Origin: Zhenhengia yiwuensis
Lineage (GTDB): Bacteria > Bacillota > Clostridia > Lachnospirales > Cellulosilyticaceae
Length of the DNA stretch: 64,000 nucleotides
Direction: 5' to 3'
Assembly (NCBI RefSeq): GCF_014384995.1
Contig: NZ_JACRSY010000007.1
Location: 1-64,000, forward strand
The notes under the pieces are model-generated. The model was not told the DNA's origin and ran no database searches. It saw only the letters and a list, made by a program, of their open reading frames with translations. This document shows, piece by piece, positions 24,924 to 33,482 of the stretch. How positions within the stretch are numbered: the first letter of the stretch is position 1; each line of letters begins with the position of its first letter. The translations under genes and the position numbers were made by a program.

Positions 24924-25319
24924 CTATTCATATTGTAAATCAAAATACTTCATACCTTCAAAGTCTATGAGATAGGTATGACCTTTCTGGTCTACCATAA
25001 TAGGGTTAGGTCCGAGTTCAAAATGAATAAGCGCATACTCTTTTCTTTCTTCAATCTTTGTATAAAGCATATGGCTTATACCCATTAACTGCTCTTTTAA
25101 TCTGGTAATAGGTTCATAATGTTCAAAGAGATATAAGAATGCATCATCTAGAGCTTGTTTAATATAGGCTTTACAGGAAAAATACTCTTCCCTAGTATAC
25201 TTCAAGTCTCCTACCCTAGAACTTTTAATGCAATGAAGCTTTCTCATATTCTCCTTTAAATCCATCATAATGGAGGCCGTATCCACTTGCAGATTATACA
25301 ATAAATCTTCCATATTCAA
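24924..25319 (-). pseudogene. Truncated aminoglycoside-phosphotransferase-like kinase
   Basis: The 131-codon frame holds only the C-lobe of an APH-type kinase. YALIHFELGPNPIMVDQKGH corresponds to the catalytic loop (H-x-D/E...N) and TYLIDFEGMKYFDLQYE to the metal-binding Asp segment. The N-lobe with the ATP-binding Lys is missing, and the usual C-terminal extension is cut. Neither the TTG nor the ATG start has a ribosome site. Full family members have about 300 residues, so this is most likely a remnant. Confidence 0.7.
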
Positions 25320-25361
25320 AGGGAAAGGTCGCCTTACTTAAATCTATATAATAAAGTTCTA

Positions 25362-25712
25362 CTAGAGTTCTTGAAGTAATTCTTTTTTCTTCTTCTCATA
25401 CTCTTCTTCTGTAATGAGATTTTTCTCATAAAGACCTTTTAGTTTTTCTAGCCTTGATTCCATACTTTCTTTCTCTTGACTGAACTTGTCTGTATCTTCT
25501 ATTTCAATGCTATGTGTAGCAATCCCCTTATCTGAAAAGGCATTAATACCATTCGTCACTGTAATAATAAGTGCCATAACACTCCAAAGCACTCCAAAAG
25601 CTCCGAACGTAGGAATGACAACAAATAATCCTATTGCACAAAATATAATACCTATAAAGAATCCTACCATAGATTGACTTTTCCCTGGTTTTACTTTAAT
25701 CTTTTTACTCAT
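25362..25712 (-). CDS. Small membrane protein with SHOCT domain
   Basis: This 116-residue protein has a basic N-terminus, two membrane segments (about 15-33 and 37-56) and a C-terminal SHOCT motif (LEKLKGLYEKNLITEEEYEKK), a short oligomerisation module common at protein C-termini. Ribosome site GAGGA precedes ATG. The upstream DNA carries copy 1 of the dispersed 120-bp repeat. Role unknown. Confidence 0.8.
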   Translation of the reverse strand: MSKKIKVKPGKSQSMVGFFIGIIFCAIGLFVVIPTFGAFGVLWSVMALIITVTNGINAFSDKGIATHSIEIEDTDKFSQEKESMESRLEKLKGLYEKNLITEEEYEKKKKELLQEL

Positions 25713-25798
25713 GAAAATTCCTCTTTCTATTCTCTTAATTTTTATATAATACCTGCGTATGATCCTTGACTAAATAGGCCTTATCCTTCTCAAATCCA

Positions 25799-25919
25799 TC
25801 CTGAATTTTGGGTATAAAAATGCCCCAGAAGTGGCTTAAACATATTCCAGGGGGAGTTATACATATTTCATATTTATACTCTATCATTTACCAAAATATT
25901 ATTCAATAGTTTAAATTTT
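25799..25919. repeat. Dispersed 120-bp repeat, copy 1
   Basis: Starts TCCTGAATTTT and includes ATTCCAGGGGGAGTTAT and TTTCATATTTATACTCTATC. Roughly 90% identical by eye to 29441-29567. It lies upstream of the SHOCT gene on the minus strand. Confidence 0.85.
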
Positions 25920-26006
25920 ATACTTCAACCACAACCATCTATGACGCCTATCTTATTGTAGTGGGAATAACTTTAAAGCCTAATAGCCCGGCTACCTTTC
26001 CAGCTT
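25920..26006. other. Spacer without gene
   Basis: No gene or clear motif seen between the 120-bp repeat and the terminator at 26007. Confidence 0.5.
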
Positions 26007-26044
26007 AAAAATTGCATGGAAAAATAATTCTCCATGCAATTTTT
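26007..26044. terminator. Bidirectional terminator
   Basis: AAAAATTGCATGGA (26007-26020) pairs perfectly with TCCATGCAATTTTT (26031-26044). It follows the small Cys/Arg-rich gene on the minus strand. Confidence 0.92.
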
Positions 26045-26055
26045 AACCCTCTTAA

Positions 26056-26232
26056 TTATCTACAACAACATCTTGTTGAACAGGATACTTCTCTACAAGG
26101 AATTCTACCCAACTCTCCAATTGCTCGTTCAACTGCTCTGTCTCTCTGACTTCTACGGTCTCTTCCACATTCTCTTCTAGATTCTCTTTCACATTCTCTT
26201 CTACAACACTGTTGGTTACATCTACAACACAT
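26056..26232 (-). CDS. Small Cys/Arg-rich protein (58 residues)
   Basis: ATG at 26232 lies 8 bases after GGAGG, and a strong terminator follows the stop. The product begins MCCRCNQQCCRRECERESRR and ends CSTRCCCR, with 12 Cys in 58 residues. It looks like a cross-linked spore-coat-type peptide. Its DNA contains a 12-bp periodicity (AGAGAATGTG-like units). The next frame is also open through the whole length and would give a Glu/Val-rich protein, but has no start codon. A CATANNNTA -10 (CATAGGTTA) lies upstream, without a good -35. Confidence 0.55.
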   Translation of the reverse strand: MCCRCNQQCCRRECERESRRECGRDRRSQRDRAVERAIGELGRIPCREVSCSTRCCCR

Positions 26233-26417
26233 AGGCTATTCCTCCTCGTTTCATATCGGTAGCACCAAAAGTACCTTCCCCTAATAACCTATGCTATTAT
26301 CCTAATAAATGACACCATTTGCATGTTATTTATTTAATATTCGACAATTCCATCCATCTTTTCCATTGCATAAGTACTAATGATTCCGTCTGATAAGCTA
26401 GACCCGTTAAATGAAAA
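26233..26417. other. Spacer upstream of the Cys/Arg-rich gene
   Basis: On the minus strand it holds a CATAGGTTA motif that could be a sporulation -10 element, and a short protein-like tail after the GNAT stop. No gene is supported. Confidence 0.4.
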
Positions 26418-26863
26418 TTAGAGTCTTAAAAGATAGATGCAATAGTCCTCAATGCCCTCATGCCAAAAGAAGCAGTCTCTAGGTATCTTAGCAACTTCTT
26501 GAAGTGTAGCATGCGTTCTTTCAATGATCTTTCTTGACGCTACATTTGAAACTTTACAAGTTAAATAAAGTGATTTCATCTGATGGGCCCTTGCCACAGC
26601 AACCACCAGCCTAATCCCATGATAGGAATAGCTATTTCCCCGATAAGGTTCATCAATTTCATATCCAATGTGACCATTATAATAAGAATGATAATTGTGA
26701 CCAATACGTATACTTATCTTACCTATACGCTCTCCAGTACCATTATCATAAATATCATAGTAATAAAACGGCAACAATACATCATTTCCTTGAAACTTTT
26801 CACAAACCTTTAGAGTTATTTTTTCATCCGAAAGTATGTCAAAATCATAAAAAAAGTAAACAT
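26418..26863 (-). pseudogene. GNAT acetyltransferase with a homopolymer frameshift near its start
   Basis: The conserved part (GHIGYEIDEPYRGNSYSYHG, acetyl-CoA loop, then LTCKVSNVASRKIIE) is a GNAT domain. The only ATG with a ribosome site (26863, AGGGGGAG) is out of frame with it. It starts MFTFFMIL and soon stops. A run of seven T on the minus strand (26849-26855) separates them. One extra T would give MFTFFYDFDILSDEKITLKV, joining the GNAT frame. This is either a true frameshift, a slippage-controlled switch, or a sequencing artefact. Confidence 0.7.
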
Positions 26864-26903
26864 ATATCTCCCCCTATAAATTATCTCATCTACTCATCTT
26901 TTC

Positions 26904-27434
26904 TTATAGAACTCTCTTAACTTTTTGCTTTAGCTGAGCAAGCATACTTAGCCAGTAAATCTCATAGCTTATAGCTACTACCATAAGCACCGCTGAGATA
27001 GCAGAGGCATTCATCCTAAAACTTAGGCCTATTAAAGATAAGGTATGAAGTACCAAATAAATATTTTGCTTTTTCTGCCATACCTTCTGTTCTACTTCCA
27101 ACTCCATACTCACTTTTTCTGCTTCTATAATAAGGTATCGCATTGCTAAACTCATACTTCCTAACACAATCATAATACCTTCTGACCATCCTACTAGCCT
27201 CAAATCCCCCCTGAATAAAAGCCAAGTTACACCTTCTACTATAACTATAGCCCAGCTTAAGTGTCTCGCTCCCCTTAATGCCTTATGGTTATGTTCTTGT
27301 AGGAGCATACCTATCCCTACAGCAATGACTATATAGCCTACAATATCTGGAAAGATAACTACACTACCTATTTGAATATTAACGAGCACAAGTAATGTTC
27401 CTAAAAATATCCTTCTATAACCTTCATATTTCAT
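26904..27434 (-). CDS. Polytopic membrane protein of unknown function
   Basis: This 176-residue protein has about five membrane segments (roughly 10-45, 60-75, 80-98, 125-140, 145-162) and a basic C-terminus. Its ATG overlaps the stop of the preceding gene by four bases (ATGA), so the two are translationally coupled. The family is not recognised. Confidence 0.7.
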   Translation of the reverse strand: MKYEGYRRIFLGTLLVLVNIQIGSVVIFPDIVGYIVIAVGIGMLLQEHNHKALRGARHLSWAIVIVEGVTWLLFRGDLRLVGWSEGIMIVLGSMSLAMRYLIIEAEKVSMELEVEQKVWQKKQNIYLVLHTLSLIGLSFRMNASAISAVLMVVAISYEIYWLSMLAQLKQKVKRVL

Positions 27435-28252
27435 CTAATCCCCCCCTCTTCTCTAAGATATTTATAGCTATCTATCCTGCTAAAATAGGGGGTGTATCTC
27501 AAATTTAAAACCTGGTCTATAATCTCTTCGCCCTTAAGGTCTTCAAAATAGATTCTACTTTGAATCTCATAATAATTAAATCTCCTAGAATCCTTTGAAT
27601 CTATCTCCATCTTACCTTCTAATTTCCATGCCATTCCCTGTTTAAAAGACTGTGGTTCAGGTGGCATGCCATTAATTCGAATTTCTATAAAATCTTTCAC
27701 CAAAGGATCTAGCGTACTTTTTATACCATCAAAACGAACATCTTCAGTAAAAATTCCACTAAAAGAAGTCTCTCCTGAACTCGATGCCTGACTCATACCA
27801 TTCTCTAGTATAGCTCTTTCATGTTCTACAGGATAAAAGATGATTTGCCCAATAGGTATATCCATTTCCTCACCATTATTGAACATCACTTTTGCTCTCG
27901 TTAGGCTTATCTCTTCTTCTATAGGCATGCCTTCCCCCTTATAATGATACTCGATCCAGTACTCTCTTTGGTCATGATGTGCATTAAGATTAAACTGATT
28001 ACCTAAGCTTACTCTAAAGAAATGTCCTTCTCCTGTAAGTTCCGGAAATTCTATTTGAACAAGCTCCCTTGTATCATTTTTATTCATCAAACATCCTATA
28101 GTAAAAATTGTGTATTCCTCTAAACCTAACTCATAGTAATGTTTTAGAAATACAGGTTGCTTAAGCTGCTCAGCCTGAAATAAGAGTAGGTTGAAGATCA
28201 AACAAACACCTATTAACCCTATACAGAAAGTAAGCTTTATGTAGCACCTCAT
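27431..28252 (-). CDS. Membrane-anchored extracytoplasmic protein of unknown function
   Basis: This 273-residue protein has an N-terminal uncleaved-looking signal anchor (CYIKLTFCIGLIGVCLIFNLLLF split about 3-25). A soluble, beta-rich outer domain without Cys-rich or known catalytic motifs follows. GGGGGAG precedes ATG. It overlaps the following polytopic protein by ATGA, suggesting a membrane complex. Upstream lies a diverged copy of the dispersed repeat. Confidence 0.65.
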   Translation of the reverse strand: MRCYIKLTFCIGLIGVCLIFNLLLFQAEQLKQPVFLKHYYELGLEEYTIFTIGCLMNKNDTRELVQIEFPELTGEGHFFRVSLGNQFNLNAHHDQREYWIEYHYKGEGMPIEEEISLTRAKVMFNNGEEMDIPIGQIIFYPVEHERAILENGMSQASSSGETSFSGIFTEDVRFDGIKSTLDPLVKDFIEIRINGMPPEPQSFKQGMAWKLEGKMEIDSKDSRRFNYYEIQSRIYFEDLKGEEIIDQVLNLRYTPYFSRIDSYKYLREEGGIR

Positions 28253-28307
28253 ATATCTCCCCCTTCAAAAAGCTTTCTCTTAATGGTCTTATTAAGCTTT
28301 ATAATTC

Positions 28308-28357
28308 CTTGTGAATTTTAGGCATAAAAATCCCCTAAAGTAGCTTATTTATACTCC
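28308..28357. repeat. Diverged partial copy of the dispersed repeat
   Basis: GTGAATTTTAGGCATAAAAATCC and the following bases resemble the first about 50 bases of the copies at 25799 and 29441. It overlaps the 3' end of the secreted-protein gene that stops at 28345. Confidence 0.5.
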
Positions 28358-29400
28358 TCTAACATAGCAGCTAAACTTACTTCATCTACCTTTGAAAGAA
28401 TATGTCTATCCCCATATGGACTAAAGATAGGGTATTGTAAAGCTATATTCTCTGGTACACCATACATATCTTCTACTCCAAGTAAACCTACTTTCTCCCT
28501 TATATCTACATACTCATAATACACACTCATATCATCTTCTGGTGATGGGTCTCTCATCGAACTGGTATGAAAGACTATAAAAAGACTTTCTTCTAATTCT
28601 GGTAAAGTCCCTACTTCCTGTGTCACATTGCCTTCCCCTAAGTAACGATCAAATACAGTCTCTTGTGTATGAGGCCTACCTTCTTCATCTCCTCTCACTT
28701 CTTTAAACCATTTACAATACGCCACGCCATTTTCTATTTCATAGTAAGCTATATTCTCAATAGGCATATCGAATGAAGGGTCTCCTATTAATAAGAAATA
28801 GTTTGATTTTGTGTTAAGTGGGAAGATATAAGATTCTCCATAGCCTCCACCAGGGTATACATCTTCTCCATTTACTCTTGGTAAGGCTAATTGTGCAAAA
28901 CGATAAGCTGTCAAATCATCACTTTTTAAGCCTTCTAATGCCTTATACGCAGTGTGATTAGGGTTATAAGCATTGATGAATCTATCGTCCTCATTATAGT
29001 CTACTATTCCCCCTAGTATTTCAAAGATATTTCTAAGTGGTATATAGGTAAGACTTTCTCCCCACTTATTGGTATGCATAAACATAGGACCTATAAGTTC
29101 TACCTCTTCACCATTTAAAGCTCCCTGCTTACTGCCTATAAGCACTTCTAACTTCTCTTTATCTTTAACAATTGTTACTTTTTTACTCATTGCATCATAC
29201 TCAACCTGAGCATCTAATTCTTCCCCTACAAGTCTTAGGGGTACATAAGTCACATCATTTTTCACTACAACTTCAACATCATCTCTTTCTTCGCCATTTA
29301 GAAAGAATGTTGTTTCTACTGGTTTTGCCCATGCTGTTGTCTGGATACCTGCTAACATACCTATTCCTAAAATAATTCTACTTAGCTTCTTCCTATTCAT
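28345..29400 (-). CDS. Secreted protein with copper-amine-oxidase N-terminal-like domain
   Basis: The start is ATG 29400, seven bases after GGAGGG; an ATG five codons earlier is inside that site. The 351-residue protein has a signal peptide ending near TTAWA. It then has two repeats of the copper amine oxidase N-domain pattern (VTYVPLRLVGEELDAQVEYD and LTYIPLRNIFEILGGIVDYN), a non-catalytic surface domain common in Clostridia. The C-terminal half (about 160-350) is unrecognised. No copper oxidase chemistry is implied. Copy 2 of the dispersed repeat is directly upstream. Confidence 0.85.
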   Translation of the reverse strand: MNRKKLSRIILGIGMLAGIQTTAWAKPVETTFFLNGEERDDVEVVVKNDVTYVPLRLVGEELDAQVEYDAMSKKVTIVKDKEKLEVLIGSKQGALNGEEVELIGPMFMHTNKWGESLTYIPLRNIFEILGGIVDYNEDDRFINAYNPNHTAYKALEGLKSDDLTAYRFAQLALPRVNGEDVYPGGGYGESYIFPLNTKSNYFLLIGDPSFDMPIENIAYYEIENGVAYCKWFKEVRGDEEGRPHTQETVFDRYLGEGNVTQEVGTLPELEESLFIVFHTSSMRDPSPEDDMSVYYEYVDIREKVGLLGVEDMYGVPENIALQYPIFSPYGDRHILSKVDEVSLAAMLEEYK

Positions 29401-29440
29401 CTCTTTGCCCTCCATAGATATTTCTTATGAACTTATTTCA

Positions 29441-29567
29441 TCCTGAATTTTTGGTATAAAAATACCCCAGAAGTCGCTTACACATATTCCAGGGGGAGTT
29501 ATTATACACATTTCATATTTATACTCTATCATTTGCAAAAGTATTAAACAATAGTTTAAATTTTTTT
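29441..29567. repeat. Dispersed 120-bp repeat, copy 2
   Basis: Nearly the same sequence as 25799-25919, including ATTCCAGGGGGAGTTAT and TTTCATATTTATACTCTATC. It lies upstream of the secreted protein gene and overlaps the last codons of the SpoVB-like gene. Confidence 0.85.
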
Positions 29568-31184
29568 ACCAAAGTGAGGTAAATCTTCTGCTTTTAACAT
29601 ACCACTCAAGAATCCACTAAGACCATAGATAAGAATACAGAGGGCTATGCTTAAAATGAGATTAATATTTGGGAAATTAAAGAGGTTATTAAGAATATAA
29701 AAACTAGATAATCCAAGAATACTCATGATAACGGAACAAAGTAACGGATAGAGATAAAGTGAACCAAGATGAAGATTTAAGCCAACTTTATATTTTAGAT
29801 AGTATACGCAAAGTAGTGCAAAAACCATATAGGCAATCAATGTACTATAAATAACACTATAGATATGCAAAGTAGGTATACAAAGTAAAATGCTATTTAA
29901 GATGAATTTAACACTTAACGCAATAATAGCAAATAAGGTAGGCACATATTGTTTGCCCATACCTTGTAAGATACTAGAAGAAAGCTGAGCAGTGGTAATA
30001 AAGATAATTGTTAAGGCACCATGCATGACAAGTTCACCACCATCAGGATGTGTCGTAAACATAAAATACATAATAGGCTTTGCAAAAATCATAAGTCCGA
30101 ATGATGCTGGGATAGAAAGCAAAAGACCTATACGAAGAATTTGAGAGATTTTGTCTGTAAGTCCATTCCTATCTCCCAAAGCGTAAGACTTTGAGATCGA
30201 TGGAATAGCCGATACAGATACAATGAGTATGAGTGAAATAGGAATATTAATCAGTGTAAAGTACTTCGTTGTGTATTGACCAATCAAACTTGTAGCAATT
30301 TCCATCGTAGAAAGTGCTGCTGCACCAGATACAGGAATTGTCTCTACAAGCCCAGAGGCTCTAAGATAGTCGACAGCTGAAGGAAGCTTATTTGAAAGCA
30401 TTGAAGCATCTATTACCGAAAATATTGAGAAGATAGATGTGGTAATAACCATTGGGATAATAATTGAAAGAAGCTTGTAAATAATTTCCCTGCGACTTTT
30501 GAATAGAGGTTTGGTAGATGTAATTGGTATTTGGTTTGTAGGGTCATTTTTCTTATAAAGAAGAATAAGGATAATGAAGCCACATAGAGCACCAATACCT
30601 GTTCCTATAGTACTACCAGCAGCTGCAATAGCTACACCGTATTGTATAAAGTAAGTAGCAAGAACTACACTAAATAGAGCATTAAATAATTGCTCGACTA
30701 CCTGAGAGATAGCTGTAGGAAGCATCGTATTCATTCCTTGGAAATATCCCCTTACAACAGCCATTAAACTGGCTATAAAAATAGTAGGGGACAATATACG
30801 AAGTGGAAGAATAAGTTCCTCCATCCCATTTAGTTGAACAGCAATAAACTCAGCCCCTACAAATAAGCCAAGACTAAGTAGCCCACTTACAGCACCTGTA
30901 TAGAACAGAGCAACTCTGAAGACCTTCTTAGCATCCTGCATGGTACCTTTAGCGAGACATTCGGCAACCAGTTTAGAAATCCCACCTGGGATACCAATGG
31001 CAGATACACCAAGAAGTACCACATAGATATTAAAAGCAACCCCATAGATTGCATTACCTGTATCACCTAAAATGCTCGTCATAGGAATACGATATAAAAA
31101 TCCAATTATTTTACTTAAAAACATAGCAATACCTAGGATTAAAGCACCTTTAATAATGCCAGTACTTTTAATTGAAGTTGTCAT
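29556..31184 (-). CDS. SpoVB/MurJ-type polysaccharide (lipid) flippase
   Basis: This 542-residue protein has about 14 membrane segments and the MOP-superfamily N-terminus of SpoVB-like flippases (FLSKIIGFLYRIPMTSILGD, then GIPGGISKLVAECLAKG). SpoVB-type proteins move lipid-linked wall precursors or polysaccharide units across the membrane, needed for spore cortex synthesis in Bacillus. Paralogues are frequent in Clostridia, so cortex versus vegetative wall use is open. It is monocistronic, with AAGGATG before the start. Confidence 0.88.
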   Translation of the reverse strand: MTTSIKSTGIIKGALILGIAMFLSKIIGFLYRIPMTSILGDTGNAIYGVAFNIYVVLLGVSAIGIPGGISKLVAECLAKGTMQDAKKVFRVALFYTGAVSGLLSLGLFVGAEFIAVQLNGMEELILPLRILSPTIFIASLMAVVRGYFQGMNTMLPTAISQVVEQLFNALFSVVLATYFIQYGVAIAAAGSTIGTGIGALCGFIILILLYKKNDPTNQIPITSTKPLFKSRREIIYKLLSIIIPMVITTSIFSIFSVIDASMLSNKLPSAVDYLRASGLVETIPVSGAAALSTMEIATSLIGQYTTKYFTLINIPISLILIVSVSAIPSISKSYALGDRNGLTDKISQILRIGLLLSIPASFGLMIFAKPIMYFMFTTHPDGGELVMHGALTIIFITTAQLSSSILQGMGKQYVPTLFAIIALSVKFILNSILLCIPTLHIYSVIYSTLIAYMVFALLCVYYLKYKVGLNLHLGSLYLYPLLCSVIMSILGLSSFYILNNLFNFPNINLILSIALCILIYGLSGFLSGMLKAEDLPHFGKKI

Positions 31185-31520
31185 GTAATAACCATCCTTT
31201 ATTTGAGCTGTTTCTTATGTTTATTTAGAACATTTCCTCATACTTCCTGTTTCATACAGTGTAAATTATAAAAATTCAAATCGCTTCATCTGCTTCTCTA
31301 TAACAATTACTGCTTTGCTTCCTCGAGTATATCACAACTTCATATGTTTGTAGATATATTTCTGATGATTTGCTTATGTTCAAGGTTATGTTCTTTAGCG
31401 AACCACGGTTAGGAGTGCCTACACCAAGATACTCGTGTAAGTAGTCTCCTATGGAGCTAATAATCTGCATTCGAAAGATTGGATGCATTGTCTACCTTAC
31501 ATATGTGTAAGTACATAAAA
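31185..31520. other. Spacer upstream of the SpoVB-like gene
   Basis: No convincing gene. A 70-codon minus frame (31276-31488) has only a weak AAGG site and no family signature. The region probably holds the promoter and leader of the flippase gene; TATACT near 31326 (minus) could be its -10. Confidence 0.4.
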
Positions 31521-31553
31521 AAGAGAGACTTCTTTTAAATAAAAGTCTCTCTT
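31521..31553 (-). terminator. Terminator of the second lpl-like operon
   Basis: AAGAGAGACTT (31521-31531) pairs with AAGTCTCTCTT (31543-31553). On the minus strand TTTTATG follows. It lies 10 bases after the permease stop. Confidence 0.88.
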
Positions 31554-31562
31554 CCTACCCTA

Positions 31563-32447
31563 TTAACCTTTTACTGCCCCTATCATGACCCCTTTTGTAA
31601 AATACTTTTGTACAAATGGGTACACACATAAAATAGGTACGGTTGATACAACAATGGTTGCATACTTAATACTTTCACCTATGGCTTCTATATCTCCACC
31701 TGCTCCACTAGCAATCATGCTATCTGTAGAATTTGATATTAAAATTTCCCTTAATATAATTTGCAGTGGATATAAATCTCTCGATCTAATAAATAACATA
31801 GCATCAAACCATGCATTCCAATGTCCAACTCCATACATAAGTACCATAACCGCTATAATGGCTTTAGACAATGGCAAAATAATTTTGAAGAAAATTGTAA
31901 TATCATTAGCGCCATCTATTTTAGCGGATTCCTCTAAACTATCTGGTATAGATTGAAAATTGGTTCTCATAATAATAAGATTATATGTAGAAATAAGTCC
32001 TGGAAGCATAAGCGCCCATATGCTATTTCCCATTCCTAAAGTATCATTAATAAATAAATATCTAGGGATCATTCCCCCGCCAAAGTACATAGTAAATACG
32101 ATAAATACTAAGAGCACTTTATTAAGCGGGAACTGCTTACGTGTTAATACAAATGCTGAAATAGCTGTAACAAATACATTCAAAAAAGTTCCTACTATCA
32201 CTACAAAGAGCGTAACACAATAACCTGTTACAATATTAGGATTATTTATAACTGCCTTATAAGCATCTACATTAAGACCTAGTGGTTTAAAGAGTAATCC
32301 TGTATGTGCAAGTAATGCATTGGAATCACTTAAGGAGGCAAATAATACATAGATAACAGGATACAATGTAATAATCATTATGAATGTAAGCAAGACTATA
32401 TTAAACTTATCAAATATTCTTTCACCTAAACTCCCTTTACCTACCAT
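31563..32447 (-). CDS. Carbohydrate ABC transporter permease (LplC-like), second system
   Basis: This 294-residue, six-segment permease has the EAA loop SLEESAKIDGANDITIFFK (about residues 178-196) and ends in FTKGVMIGAVKG, close to the first system's FISGITIGAVKE. It is the last gene of the operon binding protein, LplB, LplC, preceded by the AraC-type membrane regulator gene. GGGGG site. Substrate unknown. Confidence 0.9.
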   Translation of the reverse strand: MVGKGSLGERIFDKFNIVLLTFIMIITLYPVIYVLFASLSDSNALLAHTGLLFKPLGLNVDAYKAVINNPNIVTGYCVTLFVVIVGTFLNVFVTAISAFVLTRKQFPLNKVLLVFIVFTMYFGGGMIPRYLFINDTLGMGNSIWALMLPGLISTYNLIIMRTNFQSIPDSLEESAKIDGANDITIFFKIILPLSKAIIAVMVLMYGVGHWNAWFDAMLFIRSRDLYPLQIILREILISNSTDSMIASGAGGDIEAIGESIKYATIVVSTVPILCVYPFVQKYFTKGVMIGAVKG

Positions 32448-32459
32448 CTTTATCCCCCT

Positions 32460-33425
32460 TTACCACAAACTTGTCTCTGAAACTTTTTTACTAAACTGAT
32501 TAGCTAAGATAACTAAAATAAAATTAATTAAAGATGAGAATAGACCAATAGCTGTTGTATAGCCATAGTCAAAACTTCCTCCCAGTCCATAACGGTAAAT
32601 ATACGTTGATAGTACATCTGCTGTTTCATACGTCTGTGGATTGTACAACAAAATGACTTTTTCAAATCCTACACTCATAACCTGACCTACTCGAAGGATG
32701 AACAGCATAATGATTGTTGGTGCAATGGATGGCAAGGTGACATGAATAAGACGTTTAAATCGATTAGCACCATCTATTGCAGCAGCCTCATAAAGTTGTT
32801 CATCTACACCTGATAGAGCTGCTAAATAAATAATCGTTCCCCATCCAATCTCCTGCCAAATACCACTAGCTACATAAATTGTTCTAAAATATTCCTTTAT
32901 CGCCAATAAGTTAGTCTGTTCTACTAATCCCAAACTTGATAAGAGACTGGTAATGAACCCATCTCTCGCTAAAAATTGATTGAGCATACCACATACAACA
33001 ACAAGGGAAATAAAATGTGGTAAGTAAGTAATCGTTTGAACAGCTTTTTTAAATTTTTTATGTTTTACCTCATTTAACAATAAGGCCAAAATAAGGGGTG
33101 CTGGAAATCCCCACAGGATATTTTGGATACTAAGTGCCAGTGTATTTCTAATTAAGCGCCAAAAGTAATGACTTTCAAAGAATTTGATAAAGTTATCAAG
33201 TCCAATAAATGGACTACCACTTATTCCGTCTACAATACTATAATCTTGAAAAGCCATTACAATGCCATACATAGGGCCATAATGAAAGATTGCATAATAA
33301 GCGATAAGTGGAATAGCTAATGCATACACATACTTATTACGATTCCATTCTTTCTTCATTTTTGTTCCTAAAGATACCTTTGGCTTCTTAACTTCTTCCC
33401 CCTGCACTAATGCTACTTTTGCCAT
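32460..33425 (-). CDS. Carbohydrate ABC transporter permease (LplB-like), second system
   Basis: This 321-residue permease has a basic cytosolic N-terminus, six membrane segments and the EAA loop QLYEAAAIDGANRFKRL (about 222-238). It is followed 12 bases later by its LplC-like partner. As with the first system there is no ATPase gene, so a shared MsmX-type ATPase is expected. Confidence 0.9.
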   Translation of the reverse strand: MAKVALVQGEEVKKPKVSLGTKMKKEWNRNKYVYALAIPLIAYYAIFHYGPMYGIVMAFQDYSIVDGISGSPFIGLDNFIKFFESHYFWRLIRNTLALSIQNILWGFPAPLILALLLNEVKHKKFKKAVQTITYLPHFISLVVVCGMLNQFLARDGFITSLLSSLGLVEQTNLLAIKEYFRTIYVASGIWQEIGWGTIIYLAALSGVDEQLYEAAAIDGANRFKRLIHVTLPSIAPTIIMLFILRVGQVMSVGFEKVILLYNPQTYETADVLSTYIYRYGLGGSFDYGYTTAIGLFSSLINFILVILANQFSKKVSETSLW

Positions 33426-33482
33426 TTTTTCTCCCCTTTCTTTAAAAGGGAACCTGGTTTGGTCCCCTTCGTCTACAGTTAA

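Noticed and set aside
28345..29400. Copper amine oxidase enzyme
   Set aside because: Only the non-catalytic N-terminal-like domain is present; the catalytic domain and topaquinone motif are missing. The same applies to 42086-43156.
31276..31488. 70-codon minus-strand frame upstream of the SpoVB-like gene
   Set aside because: Weak ribosome site, no recognisable domain, and it covers the likely promoter/leader of the flippase gene.
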